Positions 23,217 to 32,109 of a stretch of DNA of 41,266 nt are shown in pieces. Below the pieces are notes generated by a model. That model saw nothing but the letters and a program-made list of their open reading frames with translations. It was not told where the DNA came from and did no database searches. The DNA is from Nocardia wallacei (GTDB lineage: Bacteria > Actinomycetota > Actinomycetes > Mycobacteriales > Mycobacteriaceae). Within the stretch, counting starts at the first letter, position 1. Each line of letters opens with the position of its first letter. A program made the position numbers and the translations under genes. The stretch is taken from assembly GCF_029868745.1 (NCBI RefSeq), contig NZ_JARWOP010000290.1:1-41266 (forward strand). The letters run 5' to 3'.

Positions 23217-24542
23217 GTGACGAGCGCCGACCCGCAACTACCACAGCAACGCCGATCCGTAGCCGCCGCGGCTATGGGAAACGCCACCGAGTGGTACGAC
23301 TACGGTGCCTACGCCGCCACCGCCGGATACCTCACCGACGCATTCTTCCCCGGCAGCCTGGGCACCCTGGGCACCCTGCTCGGTTTCGCGATCTCGTTCG
23401 TCCTGCGCCCCCTCGGCGGCATGGTGTGGGGACCGCTCGGCGACAAGATCGGCCGCAAAGCCGTCCTCGCCACCACCATCCTGCTCATGGCCGGCGCCAC
23501 CGGCCTGATCGGCCTGCTGCCCAGCCACGCCAGCATCGGCGTCGCCGCCCCCATCCTGCTCATCCTGTTGCGCGTCGTCCAGGGCTTCTCCACCGGCGGC
23601 GAATACGGCGGCGCCGCCACCTATCTCGCCGAATCCGTCGACGACCGCCGCCGCGGCTTCATGGGCAGCTTCCTGGAATTCGGCACCCTGTCCGGATTCA
23701 TCGGCGGCTCCGCAGTGGTGCTGCTGATGCAGGTGCTGCTCAACGACACCCAGATGGACCAGTGGGGCTGGCGCATCCCGTTCCTGCTGGCCGTGCCTCT
23801 CGGACTGGTCGGCTGGTACCTGCGCAACAAGCTCGACGAATCCCCGGTGTTCACCGAGGTCGCCGAGCAGCAACACCCCAAGACCGGCCTGATCGAACTG
23901 ATCACCAAGTACCGCCGCGAACTGCTCACCCTCGGCGGCCTGGTCATCGCCCTCAACGTCGTCAACTACACGCTGCTGGCATACATGCCCACCTACCTGA
24001 ACAAGACCATCGGCCTGGGCGACTCCCAGACCACCGCCATGGTCCTCATCGGACAGCTGGTGATGGCGCTGGTGCTGCCGCTGTGCGGCGGCCTCTCCGA
24101 CCTGTGGGGACGACGCCCCATGTGGCTGTTCTCGCTGATCGCGCTCGCGGTCCTGGCGGTGCCGCTGTACTGGCTGATGGGCCAGGGGCTCGGCTGGGCG
24201 ATCCTCGGGTTCGTGATCCTCGGCCTGCTGTATGTGCCGCAGCTGTCGACCATTTCCGCGACCTTCCCCGCGATCTTCCCCACCCAGGTCCGCTACGCCG
24301 GCTTCGCGCTCGCCTACAACGTGTCCACCGCCGCGTTCGGCGGCACCGCGCCGCTGATCAACGAATGGATCATCGACGAAACCGACTGGCACCTGTTCCC
24401 CGCCTACTACATGGTCGGCGCCTGCCTGATCGGCCTGGTCGCCTGGTTGTTCCTGCGCGAAACCGTCGGCGCCTCACTGCGCGGCACCGAGGTCCCGCGC
24501 ACCGACGAGATCCCGAAGGTCCCCAAGCTCGAAACGTCCTAA
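23217..24542 (+). CDS. MHS-family MFS symporter 1
   Basis: A 441-residue, 12-helix proton symporter of the metabolite:H+ symporter (MHS) family, whose members import alpha-ketoglutarate, citrate, proline/betaine or shikimate. Family marks are GNATEWYDYGAYA at the N-terminus, GPLGDKIGRKAVL between helices 2 and 3, GGEYGGAATYLAE, and RRRGFMGSF. The exact substrate cannot be read from sequence. GTG 23217 is chosen because GGGGAGAGGAG (23201-23211) lies 5 bases ahead. A second MHS gene follows after 100 bases, and a two-component system with a solute-binding lipoprotein after that, suggesting a regulated organic-acid uptake locus. Confidence 0.88.
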   Translation: MTSADPQLPQQRRSVAAAAMGNATEWYDYGAYAATAGYLTDAFFPGSLGTLGTLLGFAISFVLRPLGGMVWGPLGDKIGRKAVLATTILLMAGATGLIGLLPSHASIGVAAPILLILLRVVQGFSTGGEYGGAATYLAESVDDRRRGFMGSFLEFGTLSGFIGGSAVVLLMQVLLNDTQMDQWGWRIPFLLAVPLGLVGWYLRNKLDESPVFTEVAEQQHPKTGLIELITKYRRELLTLGGLVIALNVVNYTLLAYMPTYLNKTIGLGDSQTTAMVLIGQLVMALVLPLCGGLSDLWGRRPMWLFSLIALAVLAVPLYWLMGQGLGWAILGFVILGLLYVPQLSTISATFPAIFPTQVRYAGFALAYNVSTAAFGGTAPLINEWIIDETDWHLFPAYYMVGACLIGLVAWLFLRETVGASLRGTEVPRTDEIPKVPKLETS

Positions 24543-24642
24543 GCGACTGTTAGAAAACGGCCCGGACACTGTCGCGAGGCCTGTGACTGCCGCCACAGTG
24601 GTCTGCGAACGATGCGAAGCCGCGTCGGGAAGGAGACCCCCT

Positions 24643-26007
24643 GTGACAACGACACAGCCGAGCCCCGGTGTACCGGGCCGTAGCGGTGAACGCCGAGTCG
24701 TCGCCAACGTCCTACGCGGCTCCATCGGCAACCTCGTCGAATGGTACGACTGGTACGTCTACGCGGCGTTCAGCGTCTACTTCGCCAAAACCTTCTTCCC
24801 CCAAGGGGATCCGACCGCACAACTACTGTCGACCGCGGCGGTGTTCGCCGTCGGATTCCTGATGCGCCCCCTCGGCGGCTGGGCACTGGGCCGCTACGCC
24901 GACCGCTTCGGCCGCCGCGCCGCCCTCACCCTGTCGGTGACCGTGATGGCCGCCGGCTCACTGCTCATCGCCGCCACCCCCGGCTACCAGACCATCGGCG
25001 TCGCCGCCCCCGCACTGCTGCTGATCGCCCGGCTGCTCCAGGGCCTGTCGGTCGGCGGCGAATACGCCACCAGCGCCACCTACCTGTCCGAGGTCGCCTC
25101 CCAGGGCAAACGCGGCTTCTACTCGAGCTTCCAGTACGTCACCCTCGTCGGCGGGCAACTGGTCGCCCTCGCCGTGCAGATCGTGCTGCAACAGTTCCTC
25201 ACCACCGCGCAACTGGACAACTGGGGCTGGCGCATCCCGTTCGTCATCGGCGCGGCCGGCGCGATCATCGTCATGATCCTGCGCCGCGGCATGGACGAAT
25301 CGGCCGCCTTCCGCGCCGCCGCCACCACCCGCGACGACGCACCCGACTCCGGCCGCGGCTCGCTGCGCGTCCTGCTGCAATACCCCCGCGAATGCCTGCT
25401 CGTCGTCGGACTCACCCTCGGCGGCACCATCGCGTTCTACACCTACACCACCTACATGCAGAAATACATGATCAACACCTCGGGCATCGGCAAATCGACG
25501 GTGGCCTGGATCAACTTCTGCGCCCTGCTGGTGTTCGTGGTACTGCAACCGATCGCGGGCGCCCTGTCCGACCGCATCGGGCGCCGCAAACTGCTGGTGT
25601 TCTTCGGCGTCGCCGGAACCGTCGGGACCGTCCCGATCATGACCGTCCTCGGCCACACCACCGACCCCGTCGCCGCCTGGGCGCTGATGATGGCCGCGCT
25701 GCTGATCATCACCGGCTACACCTCGATCAACGCCATCGTCAAAGCCGAACTGTTCCCGACCAAGGTCCGCGCCCTCGGCGTCGGCCTGCCCTACGCCCTC
25801 ACCGCGGCCCTGTTCGGCGGCACCGCCGAATCACTCGCCCTGTGGCTCAAGAAGATCGGCCACGAATCGGTGTTCTTCTGGTACGTCTCGGCCACCATCC
25901 TCATCTCCCTGATCACCTACTGGTTCATGCGCGAAACCTCCACCAACTCACCCATCGACGCCACAGAGGAAACCAGCCCGGCCGCCGACCCGGTCACCAC
26001 CAGATAA
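24643..26007 (+). CDS. MHS-family MFS symporter 2
   Basis: A 454-residue MHS-family symporter, related to but distinct from the preceding one. Key segments are GNLVEWYDWYVYAAFSVYF (alpha-ketoglutarate permease-like), GRYADRFGRRAAL, GGEYATSATYLSEVA and KRGFYSSFQYV. The WYDWY form after GN is typical of the KgtP/alpha-ketoglutarate branch, so dicarboxylate uptake is the leading guess. GTG 24643 is the start, with GGAAGGAG at 24628-24635 and a 7-base spacer. The gap from symporter 1 (24543-24642) contains a 6-bp dyad (CACTGT...ACAGTG) but no clear terminator, so the two may be co-transcribed. Confidence 0.88.
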   Translation: MTTTQPSPGVPGRSGERRVVANVLRGSIGNLVEWYDWYVYAAFSVYFAKTFFPQGDPTAQLLSTAAVFAVGFLMRPLGGWALGRYADRFGRRAALTLSVTVMAAGSLLIAATPGYQTIGVAAPALLLIARLLQGLSVGGEYATSATYLSEVASQGKRGFYSSFQYVTLVGGQLVALAVQIVLQQFLTTAQLDNWGWRIPFVIGAAGAIIVMILRRGMDESAAFRAAATTRDDAPDSGRGSLRVLLQYPRECLLVVGLTLGGTIAFYTYTTYMQKYMINTSGIGKSTVAWINFCALLVFVVLQPIAGALSDRIGRRKLLVFFGVAGTVGTVPIMTVLGHTTDPVAAWALMMAALLIITGYTSINAIVKAELFPTKVRALGVGLPYALTAALFGGTAESLALWLKKIGHESVFFWYVSATILISLITYWFMRETSTNSPIDATEETSPAADPVTTR

Positions 26008-26097
26008 ACCCAGTCACCCGCGCACTGCCCGCCTCGGCCAGGCAGCCGCGACCGGACCCGGTGCGCCGGGCCGAACCGTTTACGGGAGAATCACACC

Positions 26098-26757
26098 GTG
26101 CAGTTGGCAGTGGTCGAAGACGACGACGGAGTCGGTGACGCCCTGGTGGAGGCGCTCACCGCCCGCGGGCACCACGCCCACCGGCTGCGCCGCGGCGCCG
26201 ACCTGCTCATCGCCCACCGCGGCTACGACGCCGTCATCCTCGACCTCGGCCTGCCCGACGCCGACGGCCTGCAGGTCCTGCGCCGGCTGCGCGAGGTCAG
26301 CACCGTCCCCGTCGTCATCCTCACCGCCCGCAGCGACGAACGCTCCATCGTGCGCGGCCTGCGCGGCGGCGCCGACGACTACCTCGTCAAACCACCCCGC
26401 ATCGCCGAACTACTCGCCCGCATCGACAACGTCACCCGCCGCGCCGCCGCGGCCACCGCACCCGCCGCCCGCGTCGTCACCACCGGCGACGTCCGCGTCG
26501 ACCTCGCCGCCCACCGCGTCGACGTCGCCGGACAACCGATCTCGCTGACCGCCAAGGAATTCGAACTCGTCCAAGCCCTCGTCGAACGCCCCGGCGCCGC
26601 CGTCAGCCGCCAGCAACTGATGGACCGCATCTGGGGCGACGCGTTCGTCGCCGTCTCCCGCAGCCTCGACGTGCACATGACCGGACTGCGCCAGAAACTC
26701 GACCGGCCCGGACTGATCACCACCATCCGCGGCTACGGCTACCGCTGGGGCGAGTGA
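26098..26757 (+). CDS. OmpR-family response regulator
   Basis: A 219-residue cytosolic transcription factor. The receiver domain (1-115) has the acidic cluster DDD (8-10), phospho-acceptor Asp 49 in VILDLGLPDADG, Thr in VVILTARSDE and Lys in DDYLVKPPR. The DNA-binding winged helix (about 125-219) has ISLTAKEFELVQALVERPG and the wing TIRGYGYRWGE. It is closest in appearance to TctD/TcrA-type regulators. The partner kinase starts 4 bases after its stop. Likely targets are the two symporter genes upstream (inference). GTG 26098 is the start, with GGGAG about 10 bases ahead. Confidence 0.9.
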   Translation: MQLAVVEDDDGVGDALVEALTARGHHAHRLRRGADLLIAHRGYDAVILDLGLPDADGLQVLRRLREVSTVPVVILTARSDERSIVRGLRGGADDYLVKPPRIAELLARIDNVTRRAAAATAPAARVVTTGDVRVDLAAHRVDVAGQPISLTAKEFELVQALVERPGAAVSRQQLMDRIWGDAFVAVSRSLDVHMTGLRQKLDRPGLITTIRGYGYRWGE

Positions 26758-26761
26758 CCAC

Positions 26762-28277
26762 ATGCGGCGACGCGTCCTCACCGCCCTCACCGTCTTCGCC
26801 ACCCTCGCGGTCCTCGCCTTCGCCGTGCCGCTGTGCCTGACCGCCGCCACCAGCCGCACCCAGCAACTCGTCCTCGGCCGCACCGGCGACGCCGAATGGT
26901 TCGCCGCCCTCGCGACCACCGCGGCCACCACCGGCGACACCCGCGCCCTCACCGCCGAAACCGGCCGCTACCACCAGCTCTACGGCGAGAACGTCCTCGT
27001 CGTCGACGCCCGCGGCGCCACCCACGCCGGCGCCGGGGGGGGCCCCCCCCCCCCCCCCCCCCCGGCCCCCCCCCCCCCCCTCCCCCCCGCCCCCCCCCGC
27101 GCCCCCCCCCCCCCCCCCCCCCCGCGGCGGGGGGGGGCCCCCCCCCCCCGCCAGCCCCGCCGTCGTCGCCGCCCTGGCCGCCGCGCGCCGCAACCAGCGC
27201 CCCGCACCGGTCGCACAACTCATGCCGTGGAGCCCCGCCACCGTGCACATCGCCCGCCCCATCGGCACCGGCGTCCAGGTCAACGGCGCCGTCCTCATCC
27301 AGGCCTCCACCGACCGCGCCCGCACCGACATCCTGCGCACCTGGGGCATCGTCGCCGGCGGCGCCCTCGCCGCGATGGCACTGTTCATGGTGCTGGCCTT
27401 GGCGCTGTCACGCTGGGTACTGCGCCCGCTCGCCGAATTGTCCGGCGCCGTGGAGAAACTCACCGCCACCCTGCCCAAACCACGCCCCGAAGCCGTCGAC
27501 CAGACCAGCATCACCCGCCGCCACGGCGGCCCACCGGAAATCCGCGCCGTCGCCGAATCCTTCGACACGATGGCGCTGGCCGTCGCCGACTCCGCCGCGG
27601 CGCAACGCCAGCTCGTCGCCGACACCGCGCACGCCATGCGAAACCCGCTCGCCGCGTTGACCATCCGCCTCGACTCACTCGAACCCGCCATCCCCGCCCA
27701 CGCCACCACCACCTTCCGCGGCGCCACCGCCGAAGTGGAACGCCTCACCGGACTGCTCGACGGCCTGCTCACCCTCGCCGTCGCCGAAGCCACCACCGAC
27801 TTCGAACCCGCCGGCGCCACCACCGCCACCTGCGACGCCGTCCAGGTCGCCCAGGACCGCGCCGACGCCTGGCGCAGCGCCTTCGACCACGCCGGACTCA
27901 CCCTCACCCTCGACGCCGCCGGACACCTCGACACCGCCGCCGACGCCGCCGTCCTCGCCCAGATACTCGATGTGACGCTGAGCAATTCGTGCCGATACGC
28001 CGGAACCGGCGCACACACCCGCCTGACGGTCACCGGCAACAGCGACACGGTGACCGTGACAGTGACCGATGACGGCATCGGAGTGCCCGCCGGGGAACTG
28101 GACCGGCTCACCACCCGCTTCTTCCGCAGCTCCACCGCCACCGCCGGCGGATCGGGCCTCGGACTGCCGATCGCCGCCGCACTGGTCAAGGCCCGCCACG
28201 GCAGCCTGCGCATCGAACAGGTCCACCCGCACGGACTGACGGTGACCATCGAACTGCCCGCGGCGGCGCCATCGTGA
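26762..28277 (+). CDS. Sensor histidine kinase, reading frame broken by a corrupt homopolymer tract
   Basis: A membrane histidine kinase paired with the preceding regulator. The N-terminal part (ATG 26762) has a first helix (VLTALTVFATLAVLAFAVPLCL) and an extracytoplasmic domain. At 27033-27150 the sequence turns into runs of C and G, and the frame shifts. The rest continues in another frame: second helix (GGALAAMALFMVLALAL), HAMP, H-box DTAHAMRNPLAAL (normally HExRTPL), N-box DVTLSNSCRYA, G-boxes DDGIGVP and GGSGLGLP. Both halves are high-quality kinase sequence, so the break is most likely a sequencing fault rather than a pseudogene. The 3' end overlaps the TAXI gene (GTGA). Confidence 0.75.
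27033..27150 (+). other. Artefactual poly-C/poly-G tract
   Basis: About 118 bases made almost only of long C runs broken by G runs and two T/A positions, inside the kinase extracytoplasmic domain. Natural genes, even at 75% GC, do not look like this. It is most likely a low-quality or masked read region carried into the assembly. The true length here is unknown. Confidence 0.8.
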
Positions 28278-29188
28278 ACCGGCGCGGATTCCTGTGCGCC
28301 ACCGGCACTCTCACCGCGGCCGCGCTCACCGGCTGCGGCGGGGACCCGACACCCACCGTGCGGGTGGCTGCGGGGGAGGTGGGCGGCTTCTACCACGCGT
28401 TCGCCGAACTGCTCGCCCGCGCCGCCGCCACGACGGGCACCGTCCGCATCGAACCGGTCACCACGACCGGATCCTTCGCCAATCTCGCCATGCTCGACCG
28501 CGGCGAGGTCGACGCGGCACTGGCATTGGCCGACTCGATCGACGCCGACCCCGACCGGGAGCGGCTGCTGGCCCTCGGACGCGTCTACGAGAACTACCTG
28601 CAGTTCGTCGTCCGCGATACCGGCCGGATCCGCACCGCGGCGGATCTGCGCGGCGCGCGCATCAGCCTGGGCGCACCCGGCTCCGGCGCGACATTCACCG
28701 GCGACAGACTGCTGCGGGCCGCCGGACTCGAGCCCGGGCGCGACGTCGAGATCACCCACCTCGCGCTGCGCGACGCCGTCACCTCCCTCGACGACGGCTT
28801 CATCGACGCGCTGCTGTGGGCCGGAGGCGTCCCGACACCGGCCCTGGACGTACCACACGCGCTGCGGCTACTGGACCTCGGAGATCTCGCGCAGCCCATG
28901 CGGGACCGGTTCGGCTATCTCTACGACCGCGTCACCATCCCCGCCGACGCGTATCCGGGCGCGGCGGCCGTGCGGACCATCGGGGTCGCCAATCTGCTCG
29001 TCACCACCGGATCGCTGCCCGGGCACGCCGCCGCGGCGCTCACCGAACTGCTCATCACCCGGCCCGAGGACCTGGTTCCCGCGGAGGCGGCGGGGACACA
29101 GTTCCTGGATGTGCGGTCGCTGATCGGGACCGATGGCGTGCCGTTGCATCCGGGCGCGGTGCCGGTGTACCGCCGCCATCACGGGTGA
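28274..29188 (+). CDS. TAXI-family solute-binding lipoprotein
   Basis: A 304-residue periplasmic-type binding protein of the TAXI (TRAP-associated extracytoplasmic immunogenic) family. The signal has a twin-arginine motif NRRGFL at residues 2-7 and a lipobox LTGC (Cys 21), so it is probably Tat-exported and lipid-anchored. The fold is seen in RVAAGEVGGFYHAFAELLAR, VTTTGSFANLAMLDRGEVDAALALADS, the hinge ADLRGARISLGAPGSG, and the C-terminal VRTIGVANLLVTTG. No DctQM/TRAP permease is nearby. Its GTG overlaps the kinase stop, so it belongs to the same transcript and may present ligand to the kinase (inference). Confidence 0.85.
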   Translation: MNRRGFLCATGTLTAAALTGCGGDPTPTVRVAAGEVGGFYHAFAELLARAAATTGTVRIEPVTTTGSFANLAMLDRGEVDAALALADSIDADPDRERLLALGRVYENYLQFVVRDTGRIRTAADLRGARISLGAPGSGATFTGDRLLRAAGLEPGRDVEITHLALRDAVTSLDDGFIDALLWAGGVPTPALDVPHALRLLDLGDLAQPMRDRFGYLYDRVTIPADAYPGAAAVRTIGVANLLVTTGSLPGHAAAALTELLITRPEDLVPAEAAGTQFLDVRSLIGTDGVPLHPGAVPVYRRHHG

Positions 29189-29248
29189 GCATGCTCCACG
29201 ACGCGTTTGAATGCGCGCAGTTGGCATGAGCCCGCAACCCATTCCAGA

Positions 29249-29265
29249 AACGTCACTGTGACGTT
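29249..29265 (+). promoter_or_regulatory. 17-bp palindrome AACGTCAC-T-GTGACGTT
   Basis: Perfect dyad with a single central base in the 212-base gap before the Ser/Thr kinase gene, 135 bases from its ATG. Three bases after the palindrome lies ATGGA. An almost identical core with the same ATGGA lies at 31820-31832. Probably a transcription-factor operator. Confidence 0.5.
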
Positions 29266-29400
29266 TTATGGATCGTGAGCTGACACCGTGCCGAGGGGAG
29301 TAGCGCACGCCGGAGTTGCGCGACACCCGTGCGCTCGTGTGGGATCAGGTGCACGCCGGCCACGCACCGGCAGCAGGACCGGGGAAGGAAACCTTCACAG

Positions 29401-31071
29401 ATGCGCCCACTGGGACCCGATGACCCGACCACCATCGGGCAGTACCGGCTACTCGGCGTCCTCGGATCCGGCGGCATGGGACGTGTCTACCTCGGACGCA
29501 ACAGCGGCGGCCGCACCGTCGCGGTCAAAGTGGTCCGCCCCGACCTGTCCGACGACACCGAATTCCGCACCCGCTTCCGCCGCGAGGTCGCCGCCGCCCG
29601 CCGCGTCGCCGGACCCTACACGGTCCCCGTCCTCGACGCCGACCTCGACACCCACCGCCCCTGGCTCGCCACCGGCTTCGTCTCGGGCCTCTCACTCAGC
29701 GACGCCGTCGACGGCTACGGACCCCTGCCCGAACCCGCACTGATCACCCTCGCCACCGGCCTCGCCCGCGCGCTGGTCGACGTGCACGCCACCGGACTGG
29801 TCCACCGCGACCTGAAACCATCCAATGTGCTACTCGTCGTGGACGGCCCGCGCGTCATCGACTTCGGCATCGCCCGCGCCGCCGACGACACCGCACTCAC
29901 CACCACCGGCAAGATCATCGGCTCACCGGGCTACATGTGCCCCGAACAGATCACCGGCACGGCACCCGCCGGACCCGCGGCCGACGTATTCGCCCTCGGC
30001 GGCCTGCTCGTCTACGCCGCCACCGGCACCGGCCCGTTCGGCAGCGGCGACTCGGTCGCCATGCTGTGGCGCGTCGTCCAGGAACAGCCCCGCCTCGACG
30101 GCGTCCCCGACAGCCTCCGCACCCTGGTAGCGGCCTGCCTCGACAAGGAACCCGGAAACCGTCCCACCCCCACCGATCTCGCCGCCCGCCTCGCCCCGCT
30201 AGGAACCCCCGACACTCGCGGCTGGCTGCCCGCCCCGATTCTCGAGGACATCAGCCGCCGCGCCATCGCGCTGCTCGACCTCGAGATCCTGGCACCGGCC
30301 GTCGACGCCCCACCGGCCCCGCTCTTCACCGAGCCCCGGGGCGCCGGCGCGCACCAGCCCACCTCGAACCCCACCGCACCCCGACACCCCGACACGCACC
30401 CACCTGCGCCGAATCCCGCTGCGGCCCAATGGCATCCACCCGGCGGCCCCGCACACCCCGGCACCACGATCCGCCGCGACCTCCCGCCACCACCCGCACA
30501 CCGCCCCAAACGCACCGCCCTCCTCGCCGCCATCGCCGCCGCCGTCCTGGCCGCCGCGGGCACCGTCAGCGGCATCCTCGCCTACAACCACAACACCACC
30601 CACACCACCGACGCCTCCACCGCAGCGCCCGACAGCCCGCCCCTCGACTCCGCCGAAGCCGAAACCTCAGCCGCCGACTCCACCAGCGCGCCCGAAACCT
30701 CCAGCACGGCAACGCCTTCCACGACCCTGCCGAGCACCTATGTCGGCACCTGGAAAGGGACCGCGACCGACGGGATCGTCACCTACAACATCGTCGTCCA
30801 ACTGCACGACGGCAGCGTCGGCGACGAGCTGGGCACCGCCAGCAACACCAGCCGTAACAGCGGCGACACCTGCGAACGCGCCGAAACCCTGACCGCCGCC
30901 ACCGCGGACGAGATCGCGTTGCAGGCCAGGCTGACGGCCGGCAACACCTCGGCTCTCGGCTGCCAGGACGACGGAAACTGGTCGAAGCTGAGCCTCGCGG
31001 CCGACGGCAGTGTCCGTTACCGCATGCAGGGCATCATCGGCGATATCGCCGGGACTCTCCGCAAGAATTAG
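29401..31071 (+). CDS. Membrane Ser/Thr protein kinase (PknB/AfsK-type)
   Basis: A 556-residue Hanks-type kinase. The catalytic domain spans about 14-275: glycine loop GSGGMGRVYLG (22-32), Lys 43 in VAVKVV, HRDLKPSNV (catalytic Asp about 137), DFGIA, and CPEQ in place of APE. A Pro-rich linker (about 300-365) leads to one membrane helix (about 370-393), then a Thr/Ser/Ala-rich stalk and an extracytoplasmic beta-rich domain starting YVGTWKGTATDG with two Cys pairs at most. This layout is that of a surface-sensing receptor kinase. ATG 29401 has GAAGGA at 29384-29389, a rather long 11-base spacing; GTG 29329 is an in-frame but unconvincing alternative. It converges on the L,D-transpeptidase gene 11 bases on. 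Confidence 0.9.
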   Translation: MRPLGPDDPTTIGQYRLLGVLGSGGMGRVYLGRNSGGRTVAVKVVRPDLSDDTEFRTRFRREVAAARRVAGPYTVPVLDADLDTHRPWLATGFVSGLSLSDAVDGYGPLPEPALITLATGLARALVDVHATGLVHRDLKPSNVLLVVDGPRVIDFGIARAADDTALTTTGKIIGSPGYMCPEQITGTAPAGPAADVFALGGLLVYAATGTGPFGSGDSVAMLWRVVQEQPRLDGVPDSLRTLVAACLDKEPGNRPTPTDLAARLAPLGTPDTRGWLPAPILEDISRRAIALLDLEILAPAVDAPPAPLFTEPRGAGAHQPTSNPTAPRHPDTHPPAPNPAAAQWHPPGGPAHPGTTIRRDLPPPPAHRPKRTALLAAIAAAVLAAAGTVSGILAYNHNTTHTTDASTAAPDSPPLDSAEAETSAADSTSAPETSSTATPSTTLPSTYVGTWKGTATDGIVTYNIVVQLHDGSVGDELGTASNTSRNSGDTCERAETLTAATADEIALQARLTAGNTSALGCQDDGNWSKLSLAADGSVRYRMQGIIGDIAGTLRKN

Positions 31072-31082
31072 CTATTTTCCGC

Positions 31083-31604
31083 TCACACCACCAGTTCGAA
31101 GATATCGCCCGGGTTGACGTGGTTGTAGAGGGCTTCGGCGCCGTCGGGGGTCATGCGGATGCAGCCGTGGGATTGTTCTTCGATGGGGCCGATGTGAGTG
31201 GCTATGTCGCCGTTGAAGAACACCGCGAAACGCATTTCCGCGTTGTGCATGGTGCTCCAGTGGTAGATCTTCTTGAATGCGGCGCGGAATACGCCCGGGG
31301 GAGTCTCATATCCCGGGCGGCCGTGCGAGATCGGGGTGGGGCCGAAAACCACCTTGCCGTCACTGTCGAGCAGCCAGGCCTCGTTCGTGGACAGGCGCAT
31401 GCACACCTTGGCGCCGGCCTGCGTGCACGGCGCGACCACGGGAGCGGGTGGAACCAGCGGCTCGACCCCGGGAAAATCGGGCCCGCCGGGCCACAGCGGG
31501 GCTGCCTGCGCGGGTCCGGCGAGCATCAGGCCCGCCGAGGCCACACCGACACCGACACACATCGCCGATCGTGCCGTCCATCCGAGGTAACGCTTGCCGC
31601 TCAT
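31083..31604 (-). CDS. L,D-transpeptidase (YkuD domain), secreted
   Basis: A 173-residue exported cell-wall enzyme that forms 3-3 cross-links or attaches proteins to peptidoglycan. The signal peptide is residues 1-34 (ending AGPAQA), followed by a short Pro-rich linker and the YkuD domain: VCMRLSTNEAWLLDSDGKVV, HGRPGYETPPGVF, HNAEMRFAVFFNG and the active-site SHGCIRM (Cys near 147). It is a short form without the Ig-like domains of mycobacterial LdtMt enzymes. ATG 31604 (MSGKRYLG) gives the best signal peptide; ATG 31628 is in frame. Some eight residues separate THIG from the catalytic SHGC. Confidence 0.88.
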   Translation of the reverse strand: MSGKRYLGWTARSAMCVGVGVASAGLMLAGPAQAAPLWPGGPDFPGVEPLVPPAPVVAPCTQAGAKVCMRLSTNEAWLLDSDGKVVFGPTPISHGRPGYETPPGVFRAAFKKIYHWSTMHNAEMRFAVFFNGDIATHIGPIEEQSHGCIRMTPDGAEALYNHVNPGDIFELVV

Positions 31605-31819
31605 CGAGTCACCGACCTCTCTAGCCATAAAACCCGCCGCCTGGCAGGTGGCAGGATCTCTCGAGCATCACAAACAATCCGTTGAGCGCAATACTAATCC
31701 GCTACCACCGGCACCCGATCACAATTGATACCCACCCGAGACCTTCGCGAGCGCGCCGATTTCCGAGAACGACACAGACCGCCCGGCAACGACAATTACC
31801 GAGATTCGCCGTCCGATTA

Positions 31820-31832
31820 CGTCACAGTGACG
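31820..31832 (+). promoter_or_regulatory. 13-bp palindrome CGTCAC-A-GTGACG
   Basis: Second copy of the dyad seen at 29249-29265, identical in both arms and differing at the central base. It is followed after 5 bases by ATGGA, like the first copy. It lies about 215 bases upstream of the L,D-transpeptidase start and 430 bases before the flavoprotein start. Confidence 0.5.
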
Positions 31833-32081
31833 AATTAATGGAAGGGTGGAAATCGCAGGGGATCGGGGTATCGAGAGGGGTTTCAGTCGCGTCGGAAGAT
31901 TTCCTATCGAAGCGCAGGTTCACCGAAAAGATCTTGAATCGTGGCTAGGCCGAAATCCGCCGAATCACGCCACGCAAACAACCGAGCGGGCACGGACGAA
32001 CAAGAGCAGCAGACCCAGGCGGCGGCCAGCAAGCCAGAACATGCTGCAACACAACACATTCACCCCGCCGCACAAGCCCCG

Positions 32082-32109
32082 TTGTTGCGCCGATAATCGA
32101 CATTATGTC
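32082..32109 (+). promoter_or_regulatory. Possible promoter with dyad ATAAT-CGAC-ATTAT
   Basis: TTGTTG (32082-32087), a 16-base spacer and TATGTC (32104-32109) could be -35/-10 elements for the flavoprotein gene. The dyad ATAAT-CGAC-ATTAT (32093-32106) sits between them, a common place for a repressor. It is the only such AT-rich dyad noticed in the window. Confidence 0.3.

Noticed and set aside
23194..23220. An 8-codon ORF overlapping the GTG of MHS symporter 1
   Set aside because: It has no ribosome site of its own and consists mainly of the symporter's purine-rich ribosome-binding region.
26949..27248. Pro-rich or Gly-rich proteins encoded across the poly-C tract
   Set aside because: They are translations of the corrupted homopolymer region, not genes.
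29268..29303. An 11-codon ORF starting right after the palindrome at 29249
   Set aside because: Too short, no ribosome site; noted only because the second palindrome is also followed by ATGGA.
31682..31948. An 88-codon plus-strand frame upstream of the flavoprotein
   Set aside because: Codon third positions are far less GC-rich than in real genes here and there is no ribosome site; treated as intergenic.
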